A stretch of 64,000 bases of DNA, from contig CANTFL010000320.1 of NCBI GenBank assembly GCA_947650285.1, positions 62,001-126,000 of the forward strand. Reading direction: 5' to 3'. Origin of the DNA: Hyaloperonospora brassicae. Its lineage: Eukaryota; Oomycota; Peronosporomycetes; Peronosporales; Peronosporaceae. Shown one piece after another: positions 48,600 through 63,239 of this stretch. A program made the translations under genes and the position numbers. The stretch's first letter is position 1, and every line of letters starts with the position of its first letter. The notes under the pieces were generated by a model, which was given only the letters and a program-made list of their open reading frames with translations, was not told where the DNA came from and made no database searches.

Positions 48600-49230
48600 A
48601 CAAAGCGACTCGTGGTGGTCCATCCTAACATAAGGAATAGACGTAGTCAGAGGTATAGAATATGGTCGGATAACACGTATCTCCAAGCCCATGTACTTTT
48701 AAGTGCTCAAGTGTCTTTTCTCTTTCCGGGTAGAGTTATTTGTTCTTTTACGTCTGGAAAGATCGACCGACTATTATTAGGATCGCGCCTGAAATATATG
48801 GCCAGGAGTGCGAGGTACCTATAAAAACCCACACCTGTGATTGGACGCAGAGTGCAAGATCTAGTGACGGATTGAGTGGTTATAAGGTCCTCGAATTAAG
48901 CATCCAATGCGTACAAGACGATCTCGTAGAGATCAGGGTGACTTAATTGAGCACCCTACAAGTGATCTGTGATCACGTGATAAATTACAGACGATCTCCA
49001 ACCCATCTTTGACACGGTCAGGATTATCATCTACACGAGCCCATCTGGAAGAGTGAAGCCCGACATACCGACGAGTAGACAGGATGGATCATATATTAGC
49101 GTGGAAACGGAGTACAACCTCCTGTATATGGTCGTCTCGGCGTCCATAGAGAGTTGGGTCACTAGAAACTTGAGATCACCACTCCACCATACATATATTA
49201 TGATTCGGAGTCTAACTCCTATATTATTGA
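48600..49230 (+). repeat. Gypsy LTR-like block
   Basis: It shares ordered segments with 38,160-38,980: CTTTCCGGG, AGTGCAAGATCTAGTGACGG, GATCTCGTAGAGATCAGGG, GCACCCTACAAGTGATC and the GAAACGGAGTAC segment. Its position downstream of the Gypsy coding region suits a 3' LTR, but the two blocks are too diverged to prove they belong to one insertion. Confidence 0.45.
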
Positions 49231-49719
49231 AGCGGATAGAGAAATAATAGGTCAAAATATCCAGCGAGCGAAGCGAAGCAGTACAATCTAATACAAAGGT
49301 TGCAAGCCGAACTGTTAAATTATCCGACCATTGTGGTCGATTCGGTCCACTTATGCAAGTAAATCGACATCATCATCAGGAAGACTTAATCTAAGGGCAA
49401 CAGATCCTTGTAAATTGCTTGGATTTTCAGGCCGCGACGCACTTATCTTCGTACAACGTCGCAATTTCTTCCAGAACGTGCATGACGTGGGTTTATGTAA
49501 TTCAACCACAGGTTTCAATCAGCTGAAATTGTTTGTCACGTCGTCGATTAATAAAAACATGTGCCCGACGAACTCCTATCCACATATGTTCGTCCGGCCA
49601 GTTAAACTATGAGGCTCGCCAACTATGACTAGGTCGAAAGTATTGAGTTGCCAATTTCAGGTAAGCCAGTAGTTGTCGCTGATAACGTATTACTTATTCA
49701 GAGGACACAGGATGACCCG

Positions 49720-52700
49720 ACGAGGATGTGTATGAAGTGCAGAATGGAATTAAGGTAGGACTGAAACCATTTAAAGCTGAAAAAAGATCAGTCAATAAGA
49801 GGGAAATAGCCCAAATGAATGATCCACCCTATCTACAACGATATATGGAGTCAGCGGTACAATCGAAATTACTACAGGGAAAGCAGCAAAATATGATAGT
49901 GGTCGTCGAAGCAATTTTCTCAATAAGTGATGATTAGCTTTCATAAAAAGAGCGGTGGATGAAGAACGCACTAGATATATTTTTTGACACCAAAGTCAAC
50001 ATCTCATCAATCAGTGAGTCGTTCGCGAGGAAGATCAAGCTCTATTACCGGATGAGCACCGATCAGCAGATTGGTGTGCATGTAATCATCAATTTGAAGA
50101 TGTTAAAACGTAGCAATTTATTGTCAAACCTACTCTCGGATGTAATGTTCTTCATGCTATAAAAGTTTGGGTTTGCTGCATAATGCGGAAAATGATCTCA
50201 TTTTCGGACTTTGTACGTATTACCGGCCGAAATCCGGCCGGATCCTTTTCACTCGACGGCCAATGTGGTGCAGGGAATTTCCGAACGTGAAATGTGTGGT
50301 GTAATGAATATTCAGACGTGTTGTTCTCTACTTTTGAATCTGTTACAGGAGTGGTATACTCGACGAGAGAAGACATAGAACATCGAAGTAAGAGAATAAA
50401 GACTCGACGAGAAAGGCCCGACGAGCTAAGACTCGTCGAGCAAAGATTAGACGAGAGAGCACGATGATGAATAATTCAAGCCACTAGGTATTAGTATAGG
50501 AAGACGGGATGGATGAAGGAGAACTACTCAAGAGGTTTTAATCAATCGGGGACGAAAAAGAGATAATCAATACAAAGAAGATTTTTCGAAGCAATATACA
50601 CATGTACACTTTTGAAATAAGTCCCTGTGTAAGTTGTATTGTACCGACTTTTGAGCCCCGAGTAGCATATCCTGTAGAGGTCTCGATGGGGAGCGCCAAA
50701 AGTTATGTCGGCTCGGGGTAGGTAATACTCGCTTCCAGCAAAAAAGGTCAGCATCGACGCACGGCGAGCCGGTGACCGAATAGACGGTACAGCTTAAAGA
50801 CTAGCAAATGGTGAACCAGTTTCCCAATAGACAGCACAGTTTAAAGACTGATACGAGCCGGTGGGTCTCTAACCAAGGACACCGTATATCTTCCAGTCGG
50901 ACGTATAATGCTCTCGATTAACTGTTAAAGCGTGAAAATCTTGGCGTCAGCCCATTGGTGCGAGGTCACAGGAAAAAAGAAGCGGAAACGCCTTAGCTCA
51001 GGCAGTTTTTTAATTATTATACGTGAGTTTTTGGAGGTACTCAGCTAGGCGAGAGCCACAGCTGAACTTAGAGTGGCAAAATGCGAAGGGAGTTGACCCA
51101 ACATAGACGCGTAACTACGCCGACTAACTTGGCAATTGTTGTGTTGTTGCGTTGTGACTGTATTGCTACAGATATGACGAACTGCTATACACACTAGGCT
51201 ATCCGATGATCTTGTTGTTTTACTGATCAAGACAGCAACAGACGTCGATGATCGATGATAGGATTATGAGCTCACAGGAGGCTATTAAGATGCTATGAGT
51301 CCTAATAATCTGCTGCTCAAAGTGTTTTAGCTTCAGACTTAACATTCACCTGCAGCTACACATTAAATGTGAAGTCGTCGGCTCCCCTGGTTGCAGCCCA
51401 CATTCAATTACAACAGAAAGTGTAAGTCGACGACTATCCGAGTGACCAATCTTGCATCATAAGTGATATCATGCTTGGTAAACATTCCATTCGTCGTATG
51501 GAAAACACACAGAGTGTTAGCAAAGAATTAAGAACGTGTATGTGTCAGTTCATCAAAGTATAGTGGTTGGCATATTCTAGCAAAAGAGCACGTATTCAAC
51601 AAAAATACTGCAAAAGGAGCGCATTGCGGTACAAGGAGTAGTTGTACCGACTTCCACCGGCCGTGGAACGAAAGAGGTAGAGATTCCGCGAGCTATCCTT
51701 TGCCGAGGGGCCAAAACTGAGAGCAAATAATTTTAACTTAACCTGAACGAGCGTAATTGGGATGACGAAAGCATTAAAGGATGATGTCAGACGCAGGACA
51801 TTACCGAAAAGCAGACTAGTAGAGAATTGAGCAAGCGCTATGGTCAGTTCACTAGTTGCCATCCAAAGCCTTCTCAATACGTCAGGAATGATAACTTAAG
51901 CATTAAATGAACGTTAAGTAGCTCACTTGCAACCGAGACTACGTGTATTGGTTCAGATCAAAATCCATCACAACTCAAGAAATCATCCTGTTGTTTAATT
52001 TCAAATTTGGCATATTATAGTACAAAATATTGTCAAGAGGATAAATAATTCTGCGTTTGTTACGTCGCCAATATATAAAGGTGCAAATTTCGTTAACAAA
52101 CTTATCAGACGGCTTTTGGGAGCCCCCAAGAGGTCTTATATGTAACCACTTATGAAAGAGTCATTTAATGCGCGACCGAAATTCCTCAATTTTAAGCATA
52201 AGTAAGGTGATTTCACAAAAGTTAATCACGCTCGCGAGCTCGCGTTTCTGCCAGACCTCACAGAGTTGAAATCAACGGAATTAAGCTACAGCAAAGGAAA
52301 AGGTATCTCATGTGCGTATGAAAAGAAACAACACGATAAATTATTGCTGTGTTTAAGAAACACAAACAGATACGAAAATAACGTGGAAAAGCGTTACCAT
52401 ATCGATCTTATGGAGTGGTGGGAGACAATGACATAGATTAACATAATTAATAAACAAGTCATCGAGTCCCACTCCGACATCTGACAAAAGTGCACCATTT
52501 ACTTATAAGCTAATTTACGGCAATTTCCATTTCGCTCTCAACGATTCTGTGAGCGTCACTATTCCTAAATATCCCCAAAAAGAAAATAGCGTAGACGTAC
52601 TTCTGTGCATCGTCAATACAATGAGCATCGCTGTTATAGCAGACATTAAAAATGACATACCTTTAATAGAAATCAATTTACCGAACTATAGGGATATCTA

Positions 52701-55700
52701 CGGTTTTGCTCTTTCATTGCTACTAGTGAAAATTAAGCGATCATGGTGATGACGAGAGAACGAGACATATAATCTTTTGTGTGCTCGTGAGGAACTTAGT
52801 ATGGCTGCGGATGCCGTTTAGACATAAGATACTCTCCCATAATTGACTAGCGATATATCTACAATTCTTTATGGGGATACTTTTAATCCAAAAGGGGTTG
52901 GATGAGTTTGTCTAAAATGGTGAATGAGAGGGAGAAAGAGGCATCGAATAAACAATTAATGAATTATCCGGCTTTTTACATTCCCTCTTACCCACACATT
53001 TCGTCACTTTGTTCAAATTTAACTGCTGCGTTATAACTGGCACCGGTACTCAACAAAAAATGGTCAACGACGCCAATATTGACGTATTCTAATCCGGTGA
53101 TACCGAGGAATAGCCTTGGCACCGGTGGTTATGCATTATTTATGCGTCGATATTTTTGTTTGTATTAGTCTAGAATTTGACGACTGTCTGGCACTTCTCG
53201 ACCGGTTGTAAACGAAATTAGCCTAATGCTATTTGTGTGTGAGTCTTACGAATAGAGTTGCTATTTAATTACGAGTTAATTATTGCTCCCACAACATGGG
53301 TGCGCAAAGTTTCGCGGACGACCCTAAAAAATTAGCAGCTAACAGCCGATATCCCTTTTTAGACACCGGCAAGGGTATGCAAACATTTTTGGGAGCATTA
53401 TACTACAATCGTCGACTTATTCTGAGGCTGGCCACCTATATAACTGTCTTATATCTGCTTAAACATGACAGTTTTTGAATCACCAGCCTTGGCGACAGCT
53501 CTAGCCTCCTTCAACTCACAAACACAATTACACGTCAAGGCATTGACTCTTCTTCTTTTTAGTCTGGCATCATGTGTTCATGTGAAAATCTTTGCAAACG
53601 ATTGGCTATCAAGTATACGATATTGCAGTATCACGACGACTTAATCTTTTCTGCACAATATTGCGGTTGAGTGCTGAAAGACTGTGAAAGGTATTATCAA
53701 TTAGCGGAACGTGAAGTCTAGTCGTTATTGCATTAAATTAAGTTCGGACATATGCTACTCGACAGAAACACAATACACGTCTATACGAGGTAAAAGGCGT
53801 TTAAGTGGGGTTTTACATTCAAATCGCTAAATGAGCGGGCTGTTATCTTTACAGTGTTACTGTCACCGTACCACTTGAAGATTGAGAAAGTCATTTAACG
53901 CATCATTAACTTGCTAAACTTGCTCCAGGCATTTATCGCATATACGATTGGCTGTTGGCTGGTTGGGCTCGAAAAATCGTTGGTCCGTATTTACTAACCA
54001 CCGCACATGAAACGGTCGCACTTCTCGATTCAGGAATATTGTTACGCACGTGTCCCGCCGGATTATAGTGGATTAGACCAATCTTCTAATGTGTCGTTTA
54101 ATGAGTCGTGCAAAACAGCAAAAGTAGCGGAGATGGAAGTTGCGCATGGATGTTACGGAGACTACCCGATAGTTTAATTTCTCTGCGAGCGATTACTCCT
54201 TGTCGACTACGGTCAATTAGACGGAATACGACGGAACAAATTGGGTTATCTAGCAGCATTAAACAATGCGTGACTGATATATATAGTAGGCGACGCAAGG
54301 TTCGCGATTCATTAAGCTATAGGATTGATAGCATGTAAGCTACACGGTACAAATGTAATTAGCACGACCCAAGACGTGGTTTAAAATTTTGAATTCGTGC
54401 TTGAGTTGCACATCATACATTGGTATGATATAGTCTCTGACATTTTGGACATGTGGGCAATGGAGACAAAGGCGGGGTCTAACTTGCAAGGGGCCAACGT
54501 TATGAGGAGCTGCGTAAGGTATATCGGATACAATACAAATGTTTGTCGACGATAAAACCGCTTAATTCAGTGATGCAATACCAGCTCGGGCACAACCTAC
54601 CTGAAGTACAGCTCGTTGAGTACAATTTTTCGACCGACCAAGAAACGTACAAGTGATTGAAAGAAATGAGGTGTTGAGAGACTATTGCGAATACGAAACG
54701 AATGATCGACGCACATTGGATTGACAAAGAGGTTAGTCCCGTGTGTCAGTGAATGCGATGGATACAGATATGGCAACTGTTTAACACGAACGAAGAGAAC
54801 GATTATTGACCGCGCAAGATAAAGAGACGAAGTAGGGTATTCTCATAATTCGCATCTACGAGAAGAATTCGATTTGGCGACATCCCTTTAGATATTTATG
54901 CAGAATCATTGATAACCGATTTGTAATGATCCAAAAGAATTTATCTATTGCGTGAAACGACGACGAGAAGTAAGAAAGACGCATTAGGATGACATTAAAG
55001 TGCGATTGATGAATTCGAAGACACTAGCCGTCGATTTTTAATAATTTTCACGATTCGGTAGAAGGCTGTCATTAGTGAATCTTGAAGCATGTTACAGGTT
55101 CAAGATCGATTGCTACAGTATTGTGTTGTATGCAGATGTACTAAGATATGTACAAGCTTGCGAGGACTAGTACAAGCAAGAGAAATTCCACACTTAAATG
55201 GCATTCGCCAGGAAAATGTGTTTCGGAACGACGAATTCTAGCGATGTCGATGGACATCGTCGTACCACCCAGGAAGATTCGACAAGGAAACACGGCGCGA
55301 GTACTATACAATTCAATTTACAGGGTTTTTAAGAGCTAAAGCCGTGAATGATACGTCGGCTCTGGAAGTAGCAAAATCGGTCAAAATTTAATATTTCTCT
55401 TTTTCGGAGCTCCCATTATCATATGTCATGAGAGAGATCTCAGGTATATAAGCGAAATATATTAAACGGTCGGGTATGCAAGCAAAGCCAAGGACCACGC
55501 GAACTTAAAGTTTGGAAGAAAACGCGTAGCAAGAATGGAGCGTGGAGACAATAATTAAATGTAGATTTGTAGGTGGAAGCCTCGCTGCAAGCAGGCTGGG
55601 ATGACATCGCGAAAAATTTAGTTTATACAATGAACAACTTAAGCGACTTGACGATGAAAGAAAGTTGTTTTTACTTAATGCATGGGTGGGATATATACTG

Positions 55701-56640
55701 AGCATGAAATTCCATGACGAAATCAATGCAGCTTGCAGGAACAAAAAATAGCTTATCGATGGGTTCAGCATATCATGTGAGTGGCGTTGTGAATTTGAAA
55801 GCTTTCTAAAGAATAGATACGGTTACCGAACGACTACCAAGCAATGGATAAAGGATATAGAACGCGAGAGCTTCATAAACAGCTGAGGTAAACTAAAAGA
55901 CGACGGAGTTCGGCGACCAACTGACAATATACTGAAAAAGAAAACGAGTCACCAGGTGCTTAAACGACTTTATCACATGTTAGTATAAGCTTAGGTGTGA
56001 AAAAAAATAGTTCAAGAATGCAGAGATGAAAAAAGTAGACCAAGTACGGCTGTTTGTGGAATGGTTGACACTCGGCAAATAGAAGGCTAGCTTGAAGGTA
56101 ACATGTTTTTTCATGCAAGAGGCAGATTATATTATTTGCGTTCGAGTAGTAATTGCTAGATATGATGGGTATCGGCTCTACTCATTCGTCCACAGATCAC
56201 GTTAAGAAACAGTGATAGGACAACAGGTACGGCCACCCGCGAATTTAATAAGCGGATTTGGTCGGACTAGTCAACTTAATTACTATGAAGAGCATCTGTC
56301 AGATAATAGTTGGACGCCTGACTAGTGCAGTGGTCATTAAGAAGTCAAAGTCCTACTTAGTAAAGACACAGTAAGTTCGACGACCACCAACAGATTCCAG
56401 CGAAAGTTTATGGCCGAATGGGTGGGATACGATAATCCATTATGGATACAATTATCAAAATTGTCTTATTGAGGATAAAGTTCGATTACATGAGGTGAAA
56501 GGAAAGGAAGTATCGTCTGCAAATGGTGCAAGTCGCGGACAAAAGGTGGCAAGTGTGGCACCGCACAAAATATCATTATGTGTAGTATAGGAGGTAGAAT
56601 GAGAAGTGAAAATACTGCTTTGGATATATTGATGCATTTA
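49720..56640 (+). mobile_element. Second, more decayed Ty3/Gypsy element
   Basis: Recognisable pieces in order are as follows. A protease remnant at 49,959-50,030 (FFDTKVNISSISESFARKI). An RT remnant at about 52,740-52,880 resembling 42,970-43,090. An RT connection segment at 53,296-53,478 (MQTFLGALYYNRRLI). An integrase region at about 55,130-55,760 (KWHSPGKCVSERRILAMSMD, FTGFLRAKAVNDTSALEVA, and AKNLVYTMNNLSDLTMKES). Stops are frequent and the stretch 50,400-52,500 has no readable domain, possibly another insertion. It is the same lineage as the element at 39-46 kb but older. Confidence 0.65.
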
Positions 56641-59600
56641 AACCAAGAGAAATAATTTAAAAGATTTAATCACGAAGCCAAAACATTGTTAATTAAACAC
56701 TAGCGATTAACTTGCATAAGTCATCGGGTACGGCGCCGCGACACAGCTTGTGATATACTTAAGAATGCATACCATGGCGGTCACCGAGACCGGTAAAAAA
56801 GCAACGATCGGAGGCGGAGCTTTGTCGGTGTCAAAATCGTCGACAACCAGGGATTCTATGTCACTTTTAAAGCCGCCGACCAGACAAAATGCAGTGATTT
56901 TGGGTTGTAGAAGCGATATCGCGTCTTTTATGGGTACTTAGATGGTTAAGTCAACTAGATGGACCCACCTCAAATCAGCCTGGTCGAGAGCATCAAGCTC
57001 GGCAAGATAATTAGCACCCACAAACAATTTCAGTTCGGATAAAGAGGCACCGACGGCTTAAAGAACATTTTGTGGCCGACTCGAGAAGAAGGCTTAAGTG
57101 GATACTTCACAGACACTTCATTCTACAGGACAGCATTTTAATTCTTCGCAAACACCCTCGCGCTGGCGAGAGTAAGTTTCACCGCACCAAAAGTACCAGT
57201 TTGAAATCATGTATATCGCCCGACGATGCCTGAAGCTCTTCCTCAATCGCCCGAGCTATCTTTGAATAAAAAAAATATTTTTGGCGCAGGAGGGCCGAAT
57301 TTTAGCCTCTCCGGACGGATCATTCATGCATATGGTGTATATATACGTAATCGTGCTCTCTTGCCATATTAAACATCTATATTTCGTGGATGTTGCCCGT
57401 CTAAAATATGGGAGAATTTCGGTGGCACGTCCGATGATGCCGGACCATGAGGTATTGTCTCAATTAGTACCCCACCATGTTGCAGCTCAGATATATTCCC
57501 TATTATAAATCTTTCATGGCGAATGTAAAAAGCAAAAAATATTGAATAATCGTCCGAATTCGATGTCTGTTTCTTTGCGGCAGCTCAGCCAGCATCTTGC
57601 TTGTAGTATGCGCAGATTAATACTGCTGGGCTTTCATCTTAATCTCTTTTTTATATTTACCTGCGCCAATTAGGATGTGAGTTCTGTAAGTAATTTTGTC
57701 GCGGTTCATGCATACACAAGTTCTATATTCGCCGCCGCGCCTGAAGAACGTTAGTCGTACTCCATTCTCATGACACCTAATTGTTATCGTCGAGCGCATT
57801 AGTTACCCTTTGACCAGTAGTCTCATTAAGAATAACTACTTCGAGATCCTATATATGATCACTAAGTAGCAAGAATTATAGGCAGCAGCGCGTTTCTTTC
57901 CTGCAGATATAGGAATAAATACCTCGACCGCTCTTTGTGCGTCCGCAACTTAACACTGAGTCACCTCAAGCTCTGTCTCCGTCGATCATTTCGAAGATAA
58001 GAATATAGATCTTACTATCGGATGTTGTAGCTGCCTCGACTACCTTGCGGGAACCATACAGCAGTTAATGTAGCTCACGAACCGCATTTGGTCTCTGTTT
58101 GCTCATCTTGAAAGAAGTGACGGGACTTGGCGTGGATTGGAACACGGCGGTGTTGCCTTTAGGTCGAACCGTTGCCTATTTCGATTGGACTTACACCTTG
58201 TTATCGATGACCGAATTCGTTGAGCTTTTATGGTCGACAGGGTCGAATTTGATGGCGGTGCCTTGCCTGTTTCGTCACCTTTATAGGACTGCGGCTGGAG
58301 GAGAAACAGTACAGTCAAACTTGTCGCTGGAATAGATGGATATACTATGGGACGCACATCCAATCAATTCTTGTTTGTGCCAGGATCACTATACTTGTCC
58401 GTAGACGGACCATTGTTATAATTAGCACCTTATCATGAGGCCGAATTACTCTTAATAAGAGACTTAATGTAAGTCTTCGATAGTCTTTTCAAGAAGTGCG
58501 CTTGAAAGCCTTTGTAACCTTAGGAAATTGTGTTTATTAATCTTCAGTTTTGTAATATCCGCCGTCAGTGTATCCACTGTCTAATACATATGCTGCAGGC
58601 GATCTGCAATATTTTAATGATTCAAGGTCAGCCCATTGACGTGCTAATGAGCAATTAGTACACCTGTGTGCTCGAGGTGATGATCTGCTAGAAAGGTGCT
58701 CTTACGCCCGCCGCACTTCAGATAATATTGATGAGGTGATTAGCATGTGAAACAACGAACTCACTAAAAGTGCCAAAATGGTGTATGATTAACTCTGTGT
58801 CGAAGGATGCGATATCCGTAAGAGAATCAAGTTGTTCGAGCCATGACACCATGTCAAAATTAGCCGCGAAAACTATGAAATTACACTCCTATAAGTTGTA
58901 GAAGGACCCACGAGTCCTAGATGACACCGCTCAGGACACAGTGTACGTCAAAATAGCTAGAACTGAGCTAATCGCTATTCCATAGAATAGGAACCTCACT
59001 TGGATGTGCAATAGGTGACGACAGGTTGACGTGGCCGGTAACGAAGGAAATGCTATGTCGTCGAGCCTCTTGGTAGCAGGACAACAAAGATTACTACGCT
59101 ATACTCAAAGCATTAATTTCTTCGCATTTAAGCTCGCAGCAGCCGCTTGGTCCAACATTGTATATCGAGTAGTCTTGTGGCGGCGACGCAACTGGTGAAC
59201 TTGGCAGTCTTGAAGTTGTCCCAACTCATAATATCTGGTTCCGTCTACCCCTTACTGCATTCCAAGAGTTGGAGAGGCAAAGTCTTCTTAGCAATATACT
59301 GCAGCATTCGCACGTACGAAGAGAGAATTTCAATTATCTCCCTTACAGGTACGCTTTAAAAGAATAACGTCATCACTGCACGCGTGTCCCGCAAATAGGT
59401 GCAGACTTATCATCCTGGTGGCGACAGGAGTACAATGCACGCCATGATTAGTGCAGCAAAAGCCTTCTCCTCAAGCGAAAACATCGGGCGCAGATCATCG
59501 TCTGCCTTCTCTACTGACATCCTGGTGGAAGCGCGTATCAGGAATGCCCTGTGATCTTGAGGAGCACTGTTCCCTGCAAAAACTAAGGGCGGGGCTTTTA

Positions 59601-60359
59601 ATCGTCAGATTGCCTTGGTCAGCTCGGCTAAAGTCGTCAAATTCTGGTCGGCGGAACTTGTCGAGTACCAGTCGGGTAATATATTTGGCCCACTGACCGC
59701 ATCCGGGGTCGAAATTTTCCCATCTGCCGGTTTAAATACATGTACCGGTCTTTCTGTCCCATGACTTTCCCCACCTACTCCAGAGTGTATGGAGGGTACT
59801 CCACCCCTTTGCTAGCCAACTTGGCTTTCAGTGATTCCTGGCACGGGAGTACCCTACAAGTGCGTGCCGCGCCTCCCCCTCTAGATAATCGAAGCGCAGT
59901 ACATGTCCCTGGAGTTGGTAGTGCACATGAGCTGTCAGCATCCTTCCTCGTAATAAGAGGGTGCGTCTGCGCATCAGGTAATATACAAAGTAGATCATAT
60001 ATTGGAGAGACCGAGGTGCAGCTCAAGACTAAACTTTTGGGCTCAAAGTGAAGCAGAAGGACCTACCATTGCGGTAGTCCTTTTGAATCACACGTACGCT
60101 AGTATTGAAACAAGTAATGTGGTAAATCAATCACAAGATTATAAACTGTTGAGTTGGGACGTGGGAGCTAAGGGATCGCAGTCGTCATATATGTCCATAA
60201 ATAAATATGATTAGATGAAGAGTGTCTGGAATGGGTTGCTCACGGTCGTGATCCGAGCTCTCGATCTCGATCTGTTGTATTCAAGTTGGGTGTGGGTCAC
60301 GCCAAAGATACAGAAAGAGCGCACTTGGTGTAAGCCACAAAAGTACAGAGGGACGATCT
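56641..60359. other. Decayed repetitive sequence, no gene recognised
   Basis: Only short frames are present, the longest being 103 codons (59,740-60,051). I recognise no domain in either strand. Composition is AT-rich like the flanking elements. Confidence 0.4.
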
Positions 60360-60560
60360 AAATTAATAAGAGTTTGAAGCGAGCGCAACCATCTATCACG
60401 ATCGGAGCCCACAATTGCTTAATCTTTGGTCAATACAGATTCACAGATATGGCGTTCGATATGGCGTACAGGCCTCAAGCAAAGGAGACGGCCGGAGTAT
60501 ATGGTGCAGTATTCGAAAATATATATACATAAATTTGTCGTAAATGTAGAGCGTAAGTAT
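60360..60560 (+). pseudogene. Gypsy integrase fragment
   Basis: Reads with frameshifts as FEASATIYHDRSPQLLN and then MAYRPQAKETA, matching the integrase core segment at 45,200-45,330 (a D-R-E/S-P segment followed by AYRAQADGTAE). It is an isolated fragment. Confidence 0.6.
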
Positions 60561-63239
60561 CGGGATAAAATGCCGAACGACTGATATCCACATTAATCCA
60601 GCCCAGGTTCGTGCATATTACTATCAATAAAATTAATTGATTTATGCCAAAAACATTAACAAAAATTTAGGTCTGCTATTATATAGAGACCACCAAGCGA
60701 AACTATGTGGATCCACATAAATAAAGGTATTATACAAAACATCAACACCAGCAATTAATGTCTCATGTGAACAAACAGCTCAAATTACGGGATAAGATTA
60801 GTCTAAGTGACATATCGTTGACCACATTTTCTAATATATTAAAATCGGATTACACGTGTGGATGTTTGAATTGAGTCAAAGAGAAAGAAGCTCGAGGACC
60901 GGAACACATTCGGCACGTATATTACGTCGTAATTTACGTTATGGAGACGATGTCGTGCAAGTGGAGATTGCGAATAAATAATTTGATAATTTACTGTGAC
61001 CAATTTATACTAATAACGAAACAGCTTGTAAATTTGTTATAATATAAAAGGCAATCCTTTATCTTACATCTTTGTCACCATAATATTGTTGAGGTGAGAA
61101 ACTGAATGCGGGTAAATTAGTACTAATAAAAATTGAACAGTGCGATCGGAACGATACCAGCTACGAAAGGGTACATATATTCATTTCCAGTTCTATAAAA
61201 GTTTATTTATCCTAGATTGTCGAAGCAGATCTGATCTATGTAGCATTTTTGCATGATTATGACCGCGATGGATAAAATACACAATATGATAAAAAGGAGT
61301 TCCCATGTAATGGAGAACGAAGGTTCAAAGAGGTCATGGTGTAAGTTTAGACTACGTTTAAGGAGGTCGCATTCTTAAATAATGACTTAAACAATGAGCA
61401 AGGAAATTTTGCGAGATGGTGTGAAAGTGCCGCCATGTGTTGCGAATGGCGGTAATGGTTGTAGAGGTTGGAACATGGCTGAAATATTATATCATAAAGG
61501 TTATTTTATCGATAAACGAATTAAAGTATATACTAATGAATAGTGGGTAAGTTCATTTGTAAGCTATACTATCGACATTTTTAAGATCATGAGAGGTAAA
61601 ACCTATTGGACGGGCGCAGCGGCCCCAAATTTCGACAAGGCTGTGATCAGAGTCATATTGCACTTCCGCTACTACTTAATGCCTGAATACATAAGTTACA
61701 ATTTCGTCCAGATAAATGTACACAAACATATGTTTCTGTAGAATATTTGGATCCCATTGTTCTTCCGTAATCTTTTATCGAAAAATCAAATGAGAATAAA
61801 CGCTCGTATTTAAATCATGTTCGTCTCTATTTGGGCTATGTCAAGAAATACGACAGCTCGGGATTGCATATGCGCAATATCCAGCCACATGAAAACAAAG
61901 AAATGACGTTTGAAATTACTTTTGGTGCTGACGGTAATATAAAATCAAAATTTAACAGAAATACATGTATATATACTCCAGATTACGACTTTACAAAAAT
62001 AACATCAGAACAACAGTATCATATTAGTTATTGGAGGCTGACGTGTGTCATCCACCAAAATATGAGATTTCTGATAAGGTGTTAATTATGACATTAGTGT
62101 ATAGATGAAGTATGTCTAGTCTGAGGTGTTCTTTCATATGTTAAATACACACAGTTCACTTCTCTTTGGTTATGATGGCGACACGTGTTTTCTAAGGCGT
62201 ATTTTTATTATAATAGAGTCAAGTCTTTTTAAGACGCCGAATCGTCAGCACACTGTGTAGTCGATTTATTGAATTCTTGAGGCTATTAACCAGGACATGG
62301 AACTGTCGCCTTGTTGACTCGTAAGGTCGAATTCTTGTGAAAAAACTACCTCTCTCACTAAGCAGAAAACCTGCCTCTGGCTAAAAGCTGTACCAGCTCC
62401 GCTACACTTGATATCATTAGTAGAAAATGTACGCCTGAATATGTAACGGTCGATTAGTTTTGACGTCGGAACATTCCCCATATCTCATCATCATCAATCA
62501 GTCGTTCTTTATAATCTGACATCTGCTTTGGGCGTATGGTATGTGGAGTTTGCTGTGTCGCAACGCCGGAACGTATTAAAATAAGGTCTCAAAAGCTTCG
62601 CTCGCTGCCAAATTTACGGAGTGGGACATAACATAAACTGAGTCCAACGATTCCGCCTTCCCCACATGGGATAGTTGAAAGCTACAGCTCACTTGTATTT
62701 TTGTGCCGCCTATCCAAGCATATCGCGCGCAAACACTCTTTCTCTTAGCTCGTCAGGGCACATATTAGCTGTCCGAATATGTCTAAGAGTTGCGGCCACT
62801 CATGGCTTCTATGTTAAATGACCCTACCCCAGATGTAGTCCGTGTGACTGTATTCATGAAAGGATTAGTCCTGGCCCCACCAGAACCAAAGTCTTGTGTG
62901 CTCTCCGTACTACGTAAATAAGGGCTGTCGAAAAAGCGCACAAAGCGGACTACATATTTAAGCTTGCAAAGCTTGGTTAGAATCTGTAAAACCCAAGCTA
63001 TGCTAGATCCGGCTCGATGTGCAATATAGTGTTTTCTATACCCAAACTCATAGATCTCAGAAATGCTGGAAGTAATGTGGGAAATGTAGCTGGACTTTGA
63101 TTCACCAAACAACATCGCGTCATCCGTCGCTGTTATACGTGCGGTTGCACGCAGCACTTACGTCCCACATGCCTTTTGCACAAGCAGCGCCATGACCACA
63201 TGGGTAGAATACCTGCCAAAAACCAGAACTTTGGTAAGG
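60561..63239. other. Decayed repetitive sequence, no confident gene
   Basis: AT-rich, with an 84-codon frame at 61,831-62,085 and a 124-codon frame on the minus strand (63,157-62,783). Both could be retrotransposon remnants, but I cannot place them in a domain with confidence. No structural RNA was seen. Confidence 0.35.

Noticed and set aside
61831..62085. 84-codon frame as a Copia RNase H
   Set aside because: Spacing of acidic residues vaguely resembles Copia RNase H, but no diagnostic motif could be matched.
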